In this document: one piece after another, positions 53,948-62,945 of the stretch
How the letters are laid out: each line of letters begins with the position of its first letter
How positions within the stretch are numbered: the stretch's first letter is position 1
Assembly: GCF_003797775.2 (NCBI RefSeq)
Contig: NZ_CP060725.1
Location: forward strand, 3,466,001 to 3,530,000
Direction of reading: 5' to 3'
Length of the DNA stretch: 64,000 nucleotides
DNA from: Sphingopyxis sp. OPL5
GTDB lineage: Bacteria; Pseudomonadota; Alphaproteobacteria; Sphingomonadales; Sphingomonadaceae
Program-made: the position numbers and the translations under genes
The notes under the pieces: model-generated
Seen by the model: the letters and a program-made list of their open reading frames with translations, nothing else
Told to the model about the DNA's origin: nothing
Databases searched by the model: none

Positions 53948-55609
53948 ATGGCGACCCAGTATAGAACGCCCGGAGTCTATATCACGGAAATCGATGCCTT
54001 CGGGTCGTCGGTCGTCGGCGTCGCGACTGGCGTGCCCGTTTTCGTCGGCTATACGCAATTTGCCGGCAACCCGGTCACCGGGGCGTCGCTGTACAACACG
54101 CCGGTCGCGATCGCGTCGATGGCCGAATTTGTCAGTTATTTCGGCGGCCCGGCGGTGCAACGCTTCGTGGTTGCGGCGGACGCGGCCGCCGCGGACGGCT
54201 TCACCCTGGCGCCGGTCGCGGGCGGGGCGGGCCCCGACGCCTTCAACCTTTATTGGCAGATGCGCCTGTTCTTCGCCAATGGCGGCGGCGATTGTTTTAT
54301 CGTGTCGGTCGGCAGCTATGGCGCCGACGACCATCCGACCAACGCGGGAAATATCGGTACGTCGCCGCCCGGCGCCATCCGCGCCGCCGACCTGATCGGC
54401 GGGATCAACGCGGCCGGCCATGCGGTCGGTCCGGCGATGCTGGCGGTGCCCGAGGCGTGCCAGCTCGACCTTGCCGGTTATGGCACCGTCGCCTGTGCGA
54501 TGCTGACGCAGGCGGACAGCCTGCAGGACCGTGTGGCGATCCTCGACCTGCCGGGCTGCCTTGCCGCCGATAGCTTCGCTTCGCTGACCGCCGCGCAGGA
54601 TGACTTCTGGACCGCGATCGCCCCGGCGCTGGCCAGCGTCCGCTATGGCGCGGCCTATGCGCCCGCGGTCCATGCGTCGATCGTCGCGCCGGCCGACACA
54701 AGCTATACGCAGTTGCGCGCGGCGGACGGCGGCAATGATGCGATCAACGGCCTGCTGACGGCCAATGCGGTGGAGCTGTATAGGGACCCCCAACTGGCGA
54801 CGGTGCAGGCGGCGATCGCGACGGCGTTTCCGCCCTCGGCCGGGACTACCGGCAACAGCGCGACATATTCGGCCGACGGCAGCGCCTATCCCATACTCGC
54901 CCCGCCGCAGACGCCGGCGCAATGGCAGCTCACGCTCGACGATCTGTTGCGGGCCGCGCTGCCGCTGTACGCCCGAATCGCGCAGGCGATGACCGACGCG
55001 CTGAATGTCCAGCCGCCGAGCGGCATCGTTGCCGGGGTGTGGGCGCAGAACGACCAGCAACGCGGCGTGTGGAACGCCCCGGCGAACGTCGCGCTCGGCG
55101 CGGTGACGTCGCCGCTGTGGGGCTTCACCGACGACGAGCAGGGCGGGTTCAACGCCCCCGTCAATGGCCTGGCGATCAACGTCCTGCGCGTGCAGACGGG
55201 GCGCGGGGTGGTGGTGTGGGGCGCCCGGACGCTCGACGGCAACAGCAATGACTATCGGTATATCCAGATGCGGCGCGAACTGATCTATGTCGGGCAGTCG
55301 ATCAAGGCGGCGCTGCAATCCTTTGTCTTCGCGCCCAATGACGCGACCACCTGGGCGACGGTCAGCGCCGCGATTTCCAGCTTCCTGACCGGGCTGTGGC
55401 AGCAGGGCGGGCTGATGGGCGACAAGGCGAGCGACGCCTTTCAGGTGCAGTGCGGCGTGGGGACGACGATGACGGGACAGGATCTTCTCGATGGCCGGCT
55501 GGTCGTTTCGGCGACGCTGGCGATCACCCATCCGGCGGAGTTTATCGTGCTGACGTTCGAACAGATGATCGCGAGCGGCGCACCCCCCATTGCCAATATG
55601 CCGCAATGA
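53948..55609 (+). CDS. Contractile-tail sheath protein, isolated
   Basis: The 553-residue protein begins MATQYRTPGVYITEIDAFG, the N-terminal strand typical of phage, tailocin and extracellular contractile injection system sheaths. It ends with the conserved C-terminal domain (NVLRVQTGRGVVVWGARTL, RYIQMRRELIYVGQSIK, TGQDLLDGRLVVSATLAI). Both ends needed for the sheath handshake are present, so it is not a remnant. AAAGGAG (53934-53940) is well placed. No tube, baseplate, spike, ATPase or integrase gene lies in this window, and base composition looks like the host. Confidence 0.88.
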   Translation: MATQYRTPGVYITEIDAFGSSVVGVATGVPVFVGYTQFAGNPVTGASLYNTPVAIASMAEFVSYFGGPAVQRFVVAADAAAADGFTLAPVAGGAGPDAFNLYWQMRLFFANGGGDCFIVSVGSYGADDHPTNAGNIGTSPPGAIRAADLIGGINAAGHAVGPAMLAVPEACQLDLAGYGTVACAMLTQADSLQDRVAILDLPGCLAADSFASLTAAQDDFWTAIAPALASVRYGAAYAPAVHASIVAPADTSYTQLRAADGGNDAINGLLTANAVELYRDPQLATVQAAIATAFPPSAGTTGNSATYSADGSAYPILAPPQTPAQWQLTLDDLLRAALPLYARIAQAMTDALNVQPPSGIVAGVWAQNDQQRGVWNAPANVALGAVTSPLWGFTDDEQGGFNAPVNGLAINVLRVQTGRGVVVWGARTLDGNSNDYRYIQMRRELIYVGQSIKAALQSFVFAPNDATTWATVSAAISSFLTGLWQQGGLMGDKASDAFQVQCGVGTTMTGQDLLDGRLVVSATLAITHPAEFIVLTFEQMIASGAPPIANMPQ

Positions 55610-55621
55610 AGGCATAGGGCG

Positions 55622-55674
55622 GCACCCTTTCCTCCCCGGACCAACGGGCGCGAATGCGCCGAACCAAAGGGTGC
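55622..55674 (+). promoter_or_regulatory. Leader hairpin covering the glcB ribosome-binding site
   Basis: GCACCCTTT (55622-55630) pairs perfectly with AAAGGGTGC (55666-55674), which contains the only Shine-Dalgarno-like sequence of glcB. An inner stem GGCGC-GAAT-GCGCC (55647-55660) stacks inside. The structure could lower glcB translation until opened. Confidence 0.5.
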
Positions 55675-55678
55675 TGCA

Positions 55679-57775
55679 ATGACCGAATTTCTGGACCGCC
55701 ACGGGCTGTCGATCGATGCGCGGCTGGTCGATTTTGTCCAGGATCGCGCGCTGCCCGCCACCGGGCTCGACGCCGACAGATTCTGGGCGGACTTTGCGGC
55801 GCTTCTCGGAAAATTCGCCCCCGAAAATACGGGTTTGCTCGCGAAGCGTGAGGATTTGCAGGCAAAGATCGACGCCTGGCATCTCGAACGGGCCGGGCAG
55901 GCGCACGACCCCGCTGCCTATCAGGCCTTCCTCCGCGACATCGGCTACCTCGTCCCCGAACCCGCCGCCTTCCAGGTTGGTACGACGAACGTCGACCCCG
56001 AAATCGCGACGATGGCGGGGCCGCAGCTTGTCGTCCCCGCGCTCAACGCGCGCTTTGCGCTCAACGCCGCCAATGCGCGCTGGGGCAGCCTGTACGACGC
56101 CTTTTACGGCACCGACGCGCTCGACGCGCCGCCCGCGCAGCCCGGCGGTTATGACGCGGCACGCGGCGCGGCGGTGATCGCGCGCGCCAAGGCCTTCCTC
56201 GACGACGCCGTGCCGCTCGCGGCGGGAAGCTGGGCCGAGTGGACTGGCGGCACGCCCGCGCTTGCCGACCCGGCGCAGCTTGTCGGGACGAAGCCGGGCG
56301 CCATCCTGTTGAAGCACAACGGCCTCCACATCGAACTGGTCATCGATCCCGCGAGCGCGATCGGCCAGACCGACCCCGCGGGCATCGCCGACGTGTTGCT
56401 CGAAGCCGCGCTGACCACCATCATCGACCTTGAGGACAGCGTTGCGGCGGTTGACGGCGAGGACAAGACCCTCGGCTATTCCAACTGGCTCGGCCTGATG
56501 CGCGGCGATTTGACCGAGGTGTTCGCCAAGGGCGGCGCCACCGTCACCCGCGCGATGGAGTCCGACCGCGAGTGGACCGCGCCGGACGGCGCCGCCTTCA
56601 CCCTGCCGGGGCGCAGCGTGATGTTCGTGCGCAATGTCGGCCATCTGATGACGACCCCGATGGTGAAGCTCGCCGACGGCAGCGAAGCGCCCGAGGGGAT
56701 TTGCGACGCGGTGTTCACCAGCCTCTGCTCGCTCCATGATTTGAAGGGCCTCGGCACGCTCCGCAACAGCCGCGCGGGCAGCATCTATATCGTCAAGCCC
56801 AAGCAGCACGGGTCCGAGGAATGTGGCTTCACCGACCGGCTGTTCGACGCCGTCGAGGATATGCTCGGCCTGTCGCGCCACACGATCAAGGTTGGGGTGA
56901 TGGACGAGGAGCGCCGCACCAGCGCAAATCTGGGCGCGTGCATCCATGCGGTGAAGGACCGCATCGTCTTCATCAACACCGGCTTCCTCGACCGCACCGG
57001 CGACGAAATCCACACGTCGATGCGCGCCGGCCCGATGATCCCCAAGGGCGAGATGAAGGCGTCGGACTGGATCGCGTCCTATGAGGACCGCAACGTTCGC
57101 ATCGGGCTTGCCTGCGGGCTTTCGGGCAAGGCGCAGATCGGCAAGGGCATGTGGGCGATGCCCGACCTGATGAAGGGGATGCTCGACGCCAAGATCGGCC
57201 ATCCGAAGTCGGGCGCGAACACCGCCTGGGTGCCGTCGCCGACCGCCGCGACGCTGCACGCGCTCCACTATCATATGGTCGACGTGTTCGCGCGGCAGAA
57301 GGAGATCGCGGGCGAGGCGGTGCCGTCGCTCGACCGGCTGCTCAACATCCCCGTCGCGACGGGGCGCAACTGGAGCGAGGCCGAAGTCACCCGCGAACTC
57401 GACAATAATTGCCAGGGCATACTCGGCTATGTCGTGCGCTGGATCGATCAGGGCGTCGGCTGCTCCAAGGTGCCCGACATCGACGATGTCGGCCTGATGG
57501 AGGACCGCGCGACGCTGCGCATCGCGAGCCAGGCGCTCGCCAACTGGCTGCTCCACGGCGTCTGCACCGAAGCGCAGGTCGACGCCGCGCTGGCGCGCAT
57601 GGCGGCGAAGGTCGATGGGCAGAATGCCGGCGACGCGCTCTACGAAAAGCTGACCCCCGACGGCATCGCTTACCAGGCGGCGCGCGCGCTGATCTTCGAG
57701 GGCGTGACCCAGCCGTCGGGCTACACCGAACCGCTGCTGCACGCCTATCGCCAGAAGAAGAAGGCGGCGGCGTGA
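55679..57775 (+). CDS. glcB: Malate synthase G
   Basis: The 698-residue single-chain enzyme has the G-form length and signatures: [53 protein letters not shown] and [18 protein letters not shown]. It condenses glyoxylate with acetyl-CoA to give malate, the second step of the glyoxylate shunt. No isocitrate lyase gene is adjacent. It overlaps the GFA gene by GTGA. Confidence 0.96.
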   Translation: MTEFLDRHGLSIDARLVDFVQDRALPATGLDADRFWADFAALLGKFAPENTGLLAKREDLQAKIDAWHLERAGQAHDPAAYQAFLRDIGYLVPEPAAFQVGTTNVDPEIATMAGPQLVVPALNARFALNAANARWGSLYDAFYGTDALDAPPAQPGGYDAARGAAVIARAKAFLDDAVPLAAGSWAEWTGGTPALADPAQLVGTKPGAILLKHNGLHIELVIDPASAIGQTDPAGIADVLLEAALTTIIDLEDSVAAVDGEDKTLGYSNWLGLMRGDLTEVFAKGGATVTRAMESDREWTAPDGAAFTLPGRSVMFVRNVGHLMTTPMVKLADGSEAPEGICDAVFTSLCSLHDLKGLGTLRNSRAGSIYIVKPKQHGSEECGFTDRLFDAVEDMLGLSRHTIKVGVMDEERRTSANLGACIHAVKDRIVFINTGFLDRTGDEIHTSMRAGPMIPKGEMKASDWIASYEDRNVRIGLACGLSGKAQIGKGMWAMPDLMKGMLDAKIGHPKSGANTAWVPSPTAATLHALHYHMVDVFARQKEIAGEAVPSLDRLLNIPVATGRNWSEAEVTRELDNNCQGILGYVVRWIDQGVGCSKVPDIDDVGLMEDRATLRIASQALANWLLHGVCTEAQVDAALARMAAKVDGQNAGDALYEKLTPDGIAYQAARALIFEGVTQPSGYTEPLLHAYRQKKKAAA

Positions 57776-58131
57776 CGCTGTCCGCTTCGTGCCTGTGCGG
57801 CGCGACGCGGTATCGCTTCGACGGGCCGGTGGGCGAGGTGGTGCTGTGCCATTGCGGCCAGTGCCGCCGCGCGAACGGCGGCGCGTATAACGTCGCGGTG
57901 CTCGCCGATGTCGCCGAGGTCCGCTTCGACGCGCGCGACCGGGTGCGCGAATATGAAAGTTCGCCGGGCAAATATCGCGCCTTCTGCACGGGTTGCGGTG
58001 CGCCGGTGTACAGTCGCCGCGACGATCTGCCGGGGGTGCTGCGGCTGCGCGGCGGGTTGATCGACGATCTGCCCGCGCCGCGCGACCTGATCGTCAGTCA
58101 CCGCGACGACGGCTGGGACTGGATAGGCTGA
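57772..58131 (+). CDS. GFA-family zinc protein (glutathione-dependent formaldehyde-activating-like)
   Basis: The 119-residue protein carries the CENP-V/GFA cysteine pattern: CLCG, CHCGQC and CTGCG, which bind zinc. It begins at GTG 57772, overlapping the glcB stop by 4 nt, so it is coupled to glcB. Most family members are of unknown function despite the Gfa name. Confidence 0.85.
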   Translation: MTLSASCLCGATRYRFDGPVGEVVLCHCGQCRRANGGAYNVAVLADVAEVRFDARDRVREYESSPGKYRAFCTGCGAPVYSRRDDLPGVLRLRGGLIDDLPAPRDLIVSHRDDGWDWIG

Positions 58132-58173
58132 CCGGGCAGCGTCGGGGGTGGCCGCCGACGACCTGTCTTCCTC

Positions 58174-58293
58174 ATTCCCGCGAAGGCGGGAATCCCGCGT
58201 CTCTGGCCCGTTTCGAAGATGTGCGTGCAGAGGCGCAGAGATCACAGAGGCGCTGGGTCTCTCCTCTCTGCGACCTCTGCGCCTCTGCGCGCA
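58174..58293. repeat. Two palindromic repeats (attcccgcgaaggcggg and gcagaggcgcagag types)
   Basis: 58174-58193 is a palindrome ATTCCCGC-GAAG-GCGGGAAT. 58222-58240 and 58275-58293 are inverted arms with one mismatch, of the same family as the element at 37547-37700. Both are in the 472-nt gap 58132-58603, which has no credible gene. Confidence 0.8.
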
Positions 58294-58344
58294 TTTGATA
58301 TTCGCCGTCGGGGCGACCGCTAATGACCGAATAGCGGGCATAAA

Positions 58345-58489
58345 TCCTCCCTGCGGCGAAGCCGTGGGGAGGGGGACCGCCGCGAAGCGGTGGTGGAGGG
58401 GCCGCCGCCTCGCACCAGCCTTTGACGGCGTCGGCCCCTCCGTCAGCCCTTCGGGCTGCCACCTCCCCATCGCTTCGCGACAGGGAGGA
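58345..58489. repeat. 145-nt branched palindromic element
   Basis: Outer arms 58345-58372 and 58462-58489 pair with about four mismatches. Inside are ACCGC/GCGGT (near 58376-58392) and CAGCCC-TTC-GGGCTG (58444-58458) hairpins, giving a cruciform-like fold. It is the third repeat in the same gap upstream of the GMC oxidoreductase gene. Confidence 0.75.
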
Positions 58490-58603
58490 GCGGCAACGTC
58501 CGCTTCCCACCCCAAGCGCCGTCGTTCCCGTACAATAACCTCTTGCCTTCATTTGCTATAAACCCGCATTTGCGGACGCGGGGACTAACAGGGGGGCAGG
58601 GCG

Positions 58604-60625
58604 ATGACGGCACCGTTCAATTTCGGGCAACTCAAATTTCTGGAGGCGCTGACCGAGGCGCTGTTCCACGGCGTCGACATGGCGATCACCGCCGAACAGG
58701 TCGTCGCCAATGTCGTCGAGCTGTTCGGCAAGGTCGGCGGGACCAAGCTCGACGAGCTGCGATTCTCGCTCAACATGACCGAACTGGCGCTGGCGCCGGT
58801 GTTCGTCGAACTCGACGTCGACACCCGCGCCGAACGCGTCCGCGACCGGCTCCAGAACAGCGAGTTCGACCTGTTCCAGGACATGGCCCGGCTGCGCGGC
58901 ATCATTTATGCGTGTTATTATGGCTATTGGGAGGGCGGCGAGCAGCCGCGCGACGCGGGGCAGGACGCCAATGTCGCGAACCCCGTCCACAAGCAGATCG
59001 GTTTCACCCTGCCGAAATTCCGTACCCGCACCGACCCGCCCGAAATGCCGATCGCCGACGTGACGGGGCGCGAGATCCACCCCGACCATATCCTCACCGC
59101 CGACACGCTGGAGGACGATTATGACGTCGTCGTCATCGGCTCGGGCGCGGGCGGCGCGGTCGCCGCCTATAATGTCGCGGCGCAGGGCTATAAGGTGCTG
59201 ATCGTCGAGGCGGGGCCCTTTTATCCCTCGCCGCGCATCACCCACCGCGAACTCGACATGATCGCCGCGCTATACAAGCATGGCGGCGTCCAGACGACGA
59301 CCAACAATGATTTCGTGATCTTCCAGGGGCGCTGCGTCGGCGGGTCGTCGACGGTCAACAACGGCATCTGCCTGCGCGTCAACGAAGCAGGCCGCACGCA
59401 TCCCGACGCGCCCGACGTGCTCGCCAAATGGGCGAGCATCGGCGCGCCCGTCGACGCCGCCGCCTTTCACGCCAGTTACGACGCGGTGCAGGCAAAGCTC
59501 GGCATCGGCCGCGCCGAACCGCGCAGCGGGCGCCACAATGGCACGCATCTGATCAACGGCTGGCACAAACATGCCGCCGCTTCGTCGGACCCGCGCGAAC
59601 AGCGTGCGGTGACCGACTGGTTCGACAAGAATTTCGGCCCGCCGAACACCCCGAACGCCTGCGCCTATTGCGGTTATTGCAACTCGGGCTGCCCCTATGG
59701 GCGGCGCATGGGCATGGCGCAGACCTATCTGCCGCAGGCGTGCCGCGACCATGGCGCGCGTATTCTGCCCGAAACCAAGGCCGAGGAAATATTGTGGCGC
59801 GACGCCGCGAACGACAAGCTGGAGGCAGAGGCGGTCCGCCTCGTCATGCCCGACGGGTCCCGCCGCCTCGTCCGCGCCCGCGTCGGGGTGATCGTCGCGG
59901 GCGGCACTATCGCCTCGTCGAAACTGCTCGACAGCAGCGGCATCGAAGGAACGGGTTACCAGATCTCGCTCAACGTCGCCTCGCCGGTGGTCGCGCTGAT
60001 GCCCGCCGGGGTCGGCGGCAATGCGTGGGACGAGGACCAGATGACCAGCTATGTCGACTGCGGCAAATATCTGCTCGAAAGCCATTTTCAGCCGCCGATG
60101 GCGATGGCGTCGCTGATGCCCGGCTGGTTCGGCACCCATGCCGAGCGGATGCGGAATTTCAGCCGCGTCCATTCGGCGGGCATCCTCTTCCCCGCCGACC
60201 GGCGCGGGCAGGTGGTCGACGGCAAGCTGCACTTCCGCCTCGACGTCGATGACGATATGCCGGTGCTGCGCGATGCGATGGCGACGCTGACCAAGGTCCA
60301 TTTCGCGGCGGGCGCGCTCGAATGCTATCCCGCGCTGGCGAACGGCAAGACGATCAAGCCCGGCATGGACGTCGACGAATTTTTCGCCCGGGAGATCGGC
60401 CAACAGGACGATCTGACGCTGTCGAGCAGCCACGCGCATGGCGGCAATGCGATCAACGAGAATCCCGAATATGGCATCGTCGACCCCGAATGCCGCGTCC
60501 ATGGGACGACCAATGTGCTGGTCACCGACGCGAGCGTCTTCCCGAGCTGCATCCGCGTCAATGCGCAATGGACGACGATGGCGATGGCGCATTATGCGAC
60601 CGGGCGGGGCGATCCGTTTCGGTGA
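58604..60625 (+). CDS. GMC-family FAD oxidoreductase with N-terminal extension
   Basis: The 673-residue protein has a helical ~170-residue N-terminal region of unknown role. The FAD site VVVIGSGAGGAVAAYNVA starts near residue 174, followed by GRCVGGSSTVNNGICLR. The C-terminal GMC motifs are SHAHGGNAI (catalytic His) and VLVTDASVFPSCIRVNAQWT. A cluster CAYCGYCNSGCPYG near residue 354 is reminiscent of long-chain alcohol oxidase/cholesterol oxidase-like members. It likely oxidises an alcohol; the substrate is unknown. GGGGGGCAGGGCG precedes ATG 58604. Confidence 0.9.
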   Translation: MTAPFNFGQLKFLEALTEALFHGVDMAITAEQVVANVVELFGKVGGTKLDELRFSLNMTELALAPVFVELDVDTRAERVRDRLQNSEFDLFQDMARLRGIIYACYYGYWEGGEQPRDAGQDANVANPVHKQIGFTLPKFRTRTDPPEMPIADVTGREIHPDHILTADTLEDDYDVVVIGSGAGGAVAAYNVAAQGYKVLIVEAGPFYPSPRITHRELDMIAALYKHGGVQTTTNNDFVIFQGRCVGGSSTVNNGICLRVNEAGRTHPDAPDVLAKWASIGAPVDAAAFHASYDAVQAKLGIGRAEPRSGRHNGTHLINGWHKHAAASSDPREQRAVTDWFDKNFGPPNTPNACAYCGYCNSGCPYGRRMGMAQTYLPQACRDHGARILPETKAEEILWRDAANDKLEAEAVRLVMPDGSRRLVRARVGVIVAGGTIASSKLLDSSGIEGTGYQISLNVASPVVALMPAGVGGNAWDEDQMTSYVDCGKYLLESHFQPPMAMASLMPGWFGTHAERMRNFSRVHSAGILFPADRRGQVVDGKLHFRLDVDDDMPVLRDAMATLTKVHFAAGALECYPALANGKTIKPGMDVDEFFAREIGQQDDLTLSSSHAHGGNAINENPEYGIVDPECRVHGTTNVLVTDASVFPSCIRVNAQWTTMAMAHYATGRGDPFR

Positions 60626-60633
60626 CCCGACTC

Positions 60634-60708
60634 GTCATTGCGAGCGAAGCGACGCAATCCAGAGCGGTTTACGCGGGCTCTGGATTGCTTCGCTTCGCTC
60701 GCAATGAC
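60634..60708. repeat. 31-bp inverted repeat (gtcattgcgagcgaagcg type)
   Basis: Arms 60634-60664 and 60678-60708 match with one mismatch around a 13-nt loop. It lies in the 122-nt gap between the GMC gene and trhO, shortly after the GMC stop. Confidence 0.9.
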
Positions 60709-60747
60709 GTACTTTTGTTTGATGCGCTGTGGGAGTAGGGGGCGCCG

Positions 60748-61473
60748 ATGTTTCAAGTCGCCGCCCTCTATCGCTTCGCGCCCTTCGAAGACCCCGCCGC
60801 GCTGCGCCAGCCGTTGCTCGACCTCTGCGCGGCCGAAGGCGTCAAGGGCACGCTGCTGCTCGCGCGCGAAGGCATCAACGGCACCATTGCCGGAAGCGCC
60901 GAGGGCGTCGCCGCCGTCCTCACGCATATCCGCGCGCTCCCCGATTGCGCCGACCTCGACGTCAAATATTCGGCCGCCGCCGCGATGCCCTTCCAGCGGC
61001 TGAAGGTGCGGCTGAAGAAGGAAATCGTGACGATGAAGGTCGCGGGCATCGACCCGTCGCGCGACGTCGGCCGCTATGTCGCGCCCGCCGACTGGAACGA
61101 AGTGATCGCCGATCCGGGCACGGTGGTCATCGACACGCGCAACGATTTCGAGGTCGGTTATGGCAGCTTCGACGGCGCGATCGACCCGCAGACCAAAAGC
61201 TTCGGCGACTTTCCCGGCTGGTGGCAGGAGCACAAGGACGAATTCGCCGGCAAGCGGATCGCGATGTTCTGCACCGGCGGCATCCGCTGCGAAAAATCGA
61301 CCGCGTACCTCCGCAGCGAAGGTATCGACGACGTGGTCCACCTGAAGGGCGGCATCCTCGCCTATCTCGAACAGGTTCCCGAGGCGACAAGCCGCTGGCA
61401 CGGCAGCTGTTTCGTCTTCGACGAGCGGGTGAGCGTCGGGCACGGGCTGGTCGAGGTGGGGGAGAAGGGATAG
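60748..61473 (+). CDS. trhO: tRNA uridine(34) hydroxylase TrhO, short form
   Basis: The 241-residue protein has the N-terminal acylphosphatase-like part ([15 protein letters not shown]) and a rhodanese domain with active Cys in [16 protein letters not shown]. Homologues hydroxylate U34 of certain tRNAs using O2. The E. coli protein is ~350 residues and ends with a Cys-rich segment; this one stops just after [18 protein letters not shown] and lacks that segment. Confidence 0.88.
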   Translation: MFQVAALYRFAPFEDPAALRQPLLDLCAAEGVKGTLLLAREGINGTIAGSAEGVAAVLTHIRALPDCADLDVKYSAAAAMPFQRLKVRLKKEIVTMKVAGIDPSRDVGRYVAPADWNEVIADPGTVVIDTRNDFEVGYGSFDGAIDPQTKSFGDFPGWWQEHKDEFAGKRIAMFCTGGIRCEKSTAYLRSEGIDDVVHLKGGILAYLEQVPEATSRWHGSCFVFDERVSVGHGLVEVGEKG

Positions 61474-61507
61474 CGGCGTTTTGGGGTGGAAGCGGACGTC
61501 CAAAATT

Positions 61508-61577
61508 GTCATCCCCGCGAAAGCGGGGACCCAGTAGCAACGTTGGCTCGCTGGGTCCCCGCTTTCGCGGGGATGAC
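61508..61577. repeat. 27-bp perfect inverted repeat (gtcatccccgcgaaagcgg type)
   Basis: Arms 61508-61534 and 61551-61577 are exact inverted copies with a 16-nt loop, between the convergent trhO and caspase-like genes. It probably helps end both transcripts, though no clear U-tract follows. Confidence 0.9.
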
Positions 61578-61630
61578 GAGGTAGTGGACCGGAGTAGAAA
61601 AATTCATCCGAAACCAGCCACTTCCGCCCG

Positions 61631-62926
61631 CTACTCCGCGCTCACCCGATAGGTCACCTTATACTCGCTCCGATCCCCGTTGATCGTCCGGGTGAAATTT
61701 CCGACCCTCGGCTCCAGGTCGATCGTCCCCAATATGTCGTTCCCGCCGACGTCGTCGTCCTCAAGCAATTGCACCGTCGAATTGCCGTCGAAATCGAAGC
61801 TGCGCGGCACGACCCAGCGCTGGCCCTTTTTCATCGTATAGCTGTCCTTCTTGCTCTCGGGAAAGCGCTGGCTGCCCCCGAAGCGCAGGAACAGCTGGTC
61901 GGGCAGCCCGAGGAAACCCGTCACCTTGATGCATTCGATGACAATATCCGACACGCGATATTGGCCCCCGCGCACCGCGCTGCCGTCGGCGCTCGGCGTC
62001 AGCAGCCGCGCGATCGCGTCCGACGCGTCGGCGGCGTAACGCCCGCTCGGAAACTCCGACAGATAGGCGCTGAACGCGCGCACGCTGCTTTCGGTGAGCG
62101 CGCCTTTCCAGAAAATCTCCTCGCTCGCGGTGCGATCACCCGTGGGCACCGCCGGCGCCGCGGCGACCAGTGTCGGCACGATGCGCGGCACCAGATAGAC
62201 CGGGGTGCCGGTGATGCTCGCGCTGACGAAGGGCCGCTGGTTGCCGCCGGTCGCGGCGAGCACATCGTCGCGGATCGCGCCGCCGAGCAGCTGCACCGGC
62301 AGATCGGGCTCGGGCAATCGCCGCGCGAGCGCGAGGGCAAAGGGGCTGTTCGCGCCATTGCCGTCGCTCGCGGTCTGGCCGGGGGCGGCGGCGAAGATGA
62401 CGAGCACATCGTCGGCCTCGACCCCCGCCATGCCGCGCGCCACCGCGCGGGTGCCCGACCGCCACTTGCTGCCGAAGGGATTGTTGCGGCACGCGTCGAG
62501 CACGACCATGCGCACCTGCGCCCCCGACACCGCCTCCATCAACCGGCTGAGCTCGATCGCCTCATAGGGCAGGTCGAGGTCCGATTCGAGCTTGGCATCG
62601 ACGGGGAGCAGCCAGTTCTTGCCCTGCGCCTCGATCCCGTGCCCCGCGAAATAGACCATCGCGACCTCGGCGCCGTCGGCCTTGGTGCGGAAATCGCGCA
62701 TCGCGCCCTGAAAGGCCTGATTGCCGAGATTGCTCGCGGTGACCACCTCGAAGCCCGCGGCTTTCGCGGCGTCCGCGACGATCCGGATGTCGTTCACGGG
62801 GTTGGTCAGCGCGCCGGTGTTGGCATAGGCCGAATTGCCGATGACCAGCGCGACCTTGCGCGCCTCGGCGCTGGCGGGCGCCAGCAGCATCAGCAGGGTC
62901 AAAAGGGGTAGCCAGAAACGCGTCAT
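61631..62926 (-). CDS. Exported caspase-like (C14) protein
   Basis: The 431-residue protein has a signal peptide (LLTLLMLLAPASAEA). A caspase fold follows: KVALVIGNSAYANTGALTNP, catalytic His96 in YFAGHGIEAQG and Cys146 in VVLDACRNNPF. The C-terminal ~150 residues are a separate beta-rich region of unknown type. Such secreted metacaspase-like proteins cleave after basic residues in studied cases. ATG 62926 follows AAAGGA. It is 19 nt from the methyltransferase gene upstream, so they may form an operon. Confidence 0.87.
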   Translation of the reverse strand: MTRFWLPLLTLLMLLAPASAEARKVALVIGNSAYANTGALTNPVNDIRIVADAAKAAGFEVVTASNLGNQAFQGAMRDFRTKADGAEVAMVYFAGHGIEAQGKNWLLPVDAKLESDLDLPYEAIELSRLMEAVSGAQVRMVVLDACRNNPFGSKWRSGTRAVARGMAGVEADDVLVIFAAAPGQTASDGNGANSPFALALARRLPEPDLPVQLLGGAIRDDVLAATGGNQRPFVSASITGTPVYLVPRIVPTLVAAAPAVPTGDRTASEEIFWKGALTESSVRAFSAYLSEFPSGRYAADASDAIARLLTPSADGSAVRGGQYRVSDIVIECIKVTGFLGLPDQLFLRFGGSQRFPESKKDSYTMKKGQRWVVPRSFDFDGNSTVQLLEDDDVGGNDILGTIDLEPRVGNFTRTINGDRSEYKVTYRVSAE

Positions 62927-62945
62927 CTTAGCTGTCCTTTCGTCG

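Noticed and set aside
53948..55609. Prophage or tailocin island around the sheath gene
   Set aside because: No integrase, attachment repeats, tail, capsid or lysis genes were found on either side, and flanking genes are ordinary metabolism.
53834..57742. Very long minus-strand open frame (over 1500 codons including the methyltransferase gene)
   Set aside because: Only 53162-53833 has homology. The rest is antisense to the sheath and glcB genes, and such frames are common where GC-rich codons leave the opposite strand stop-free.
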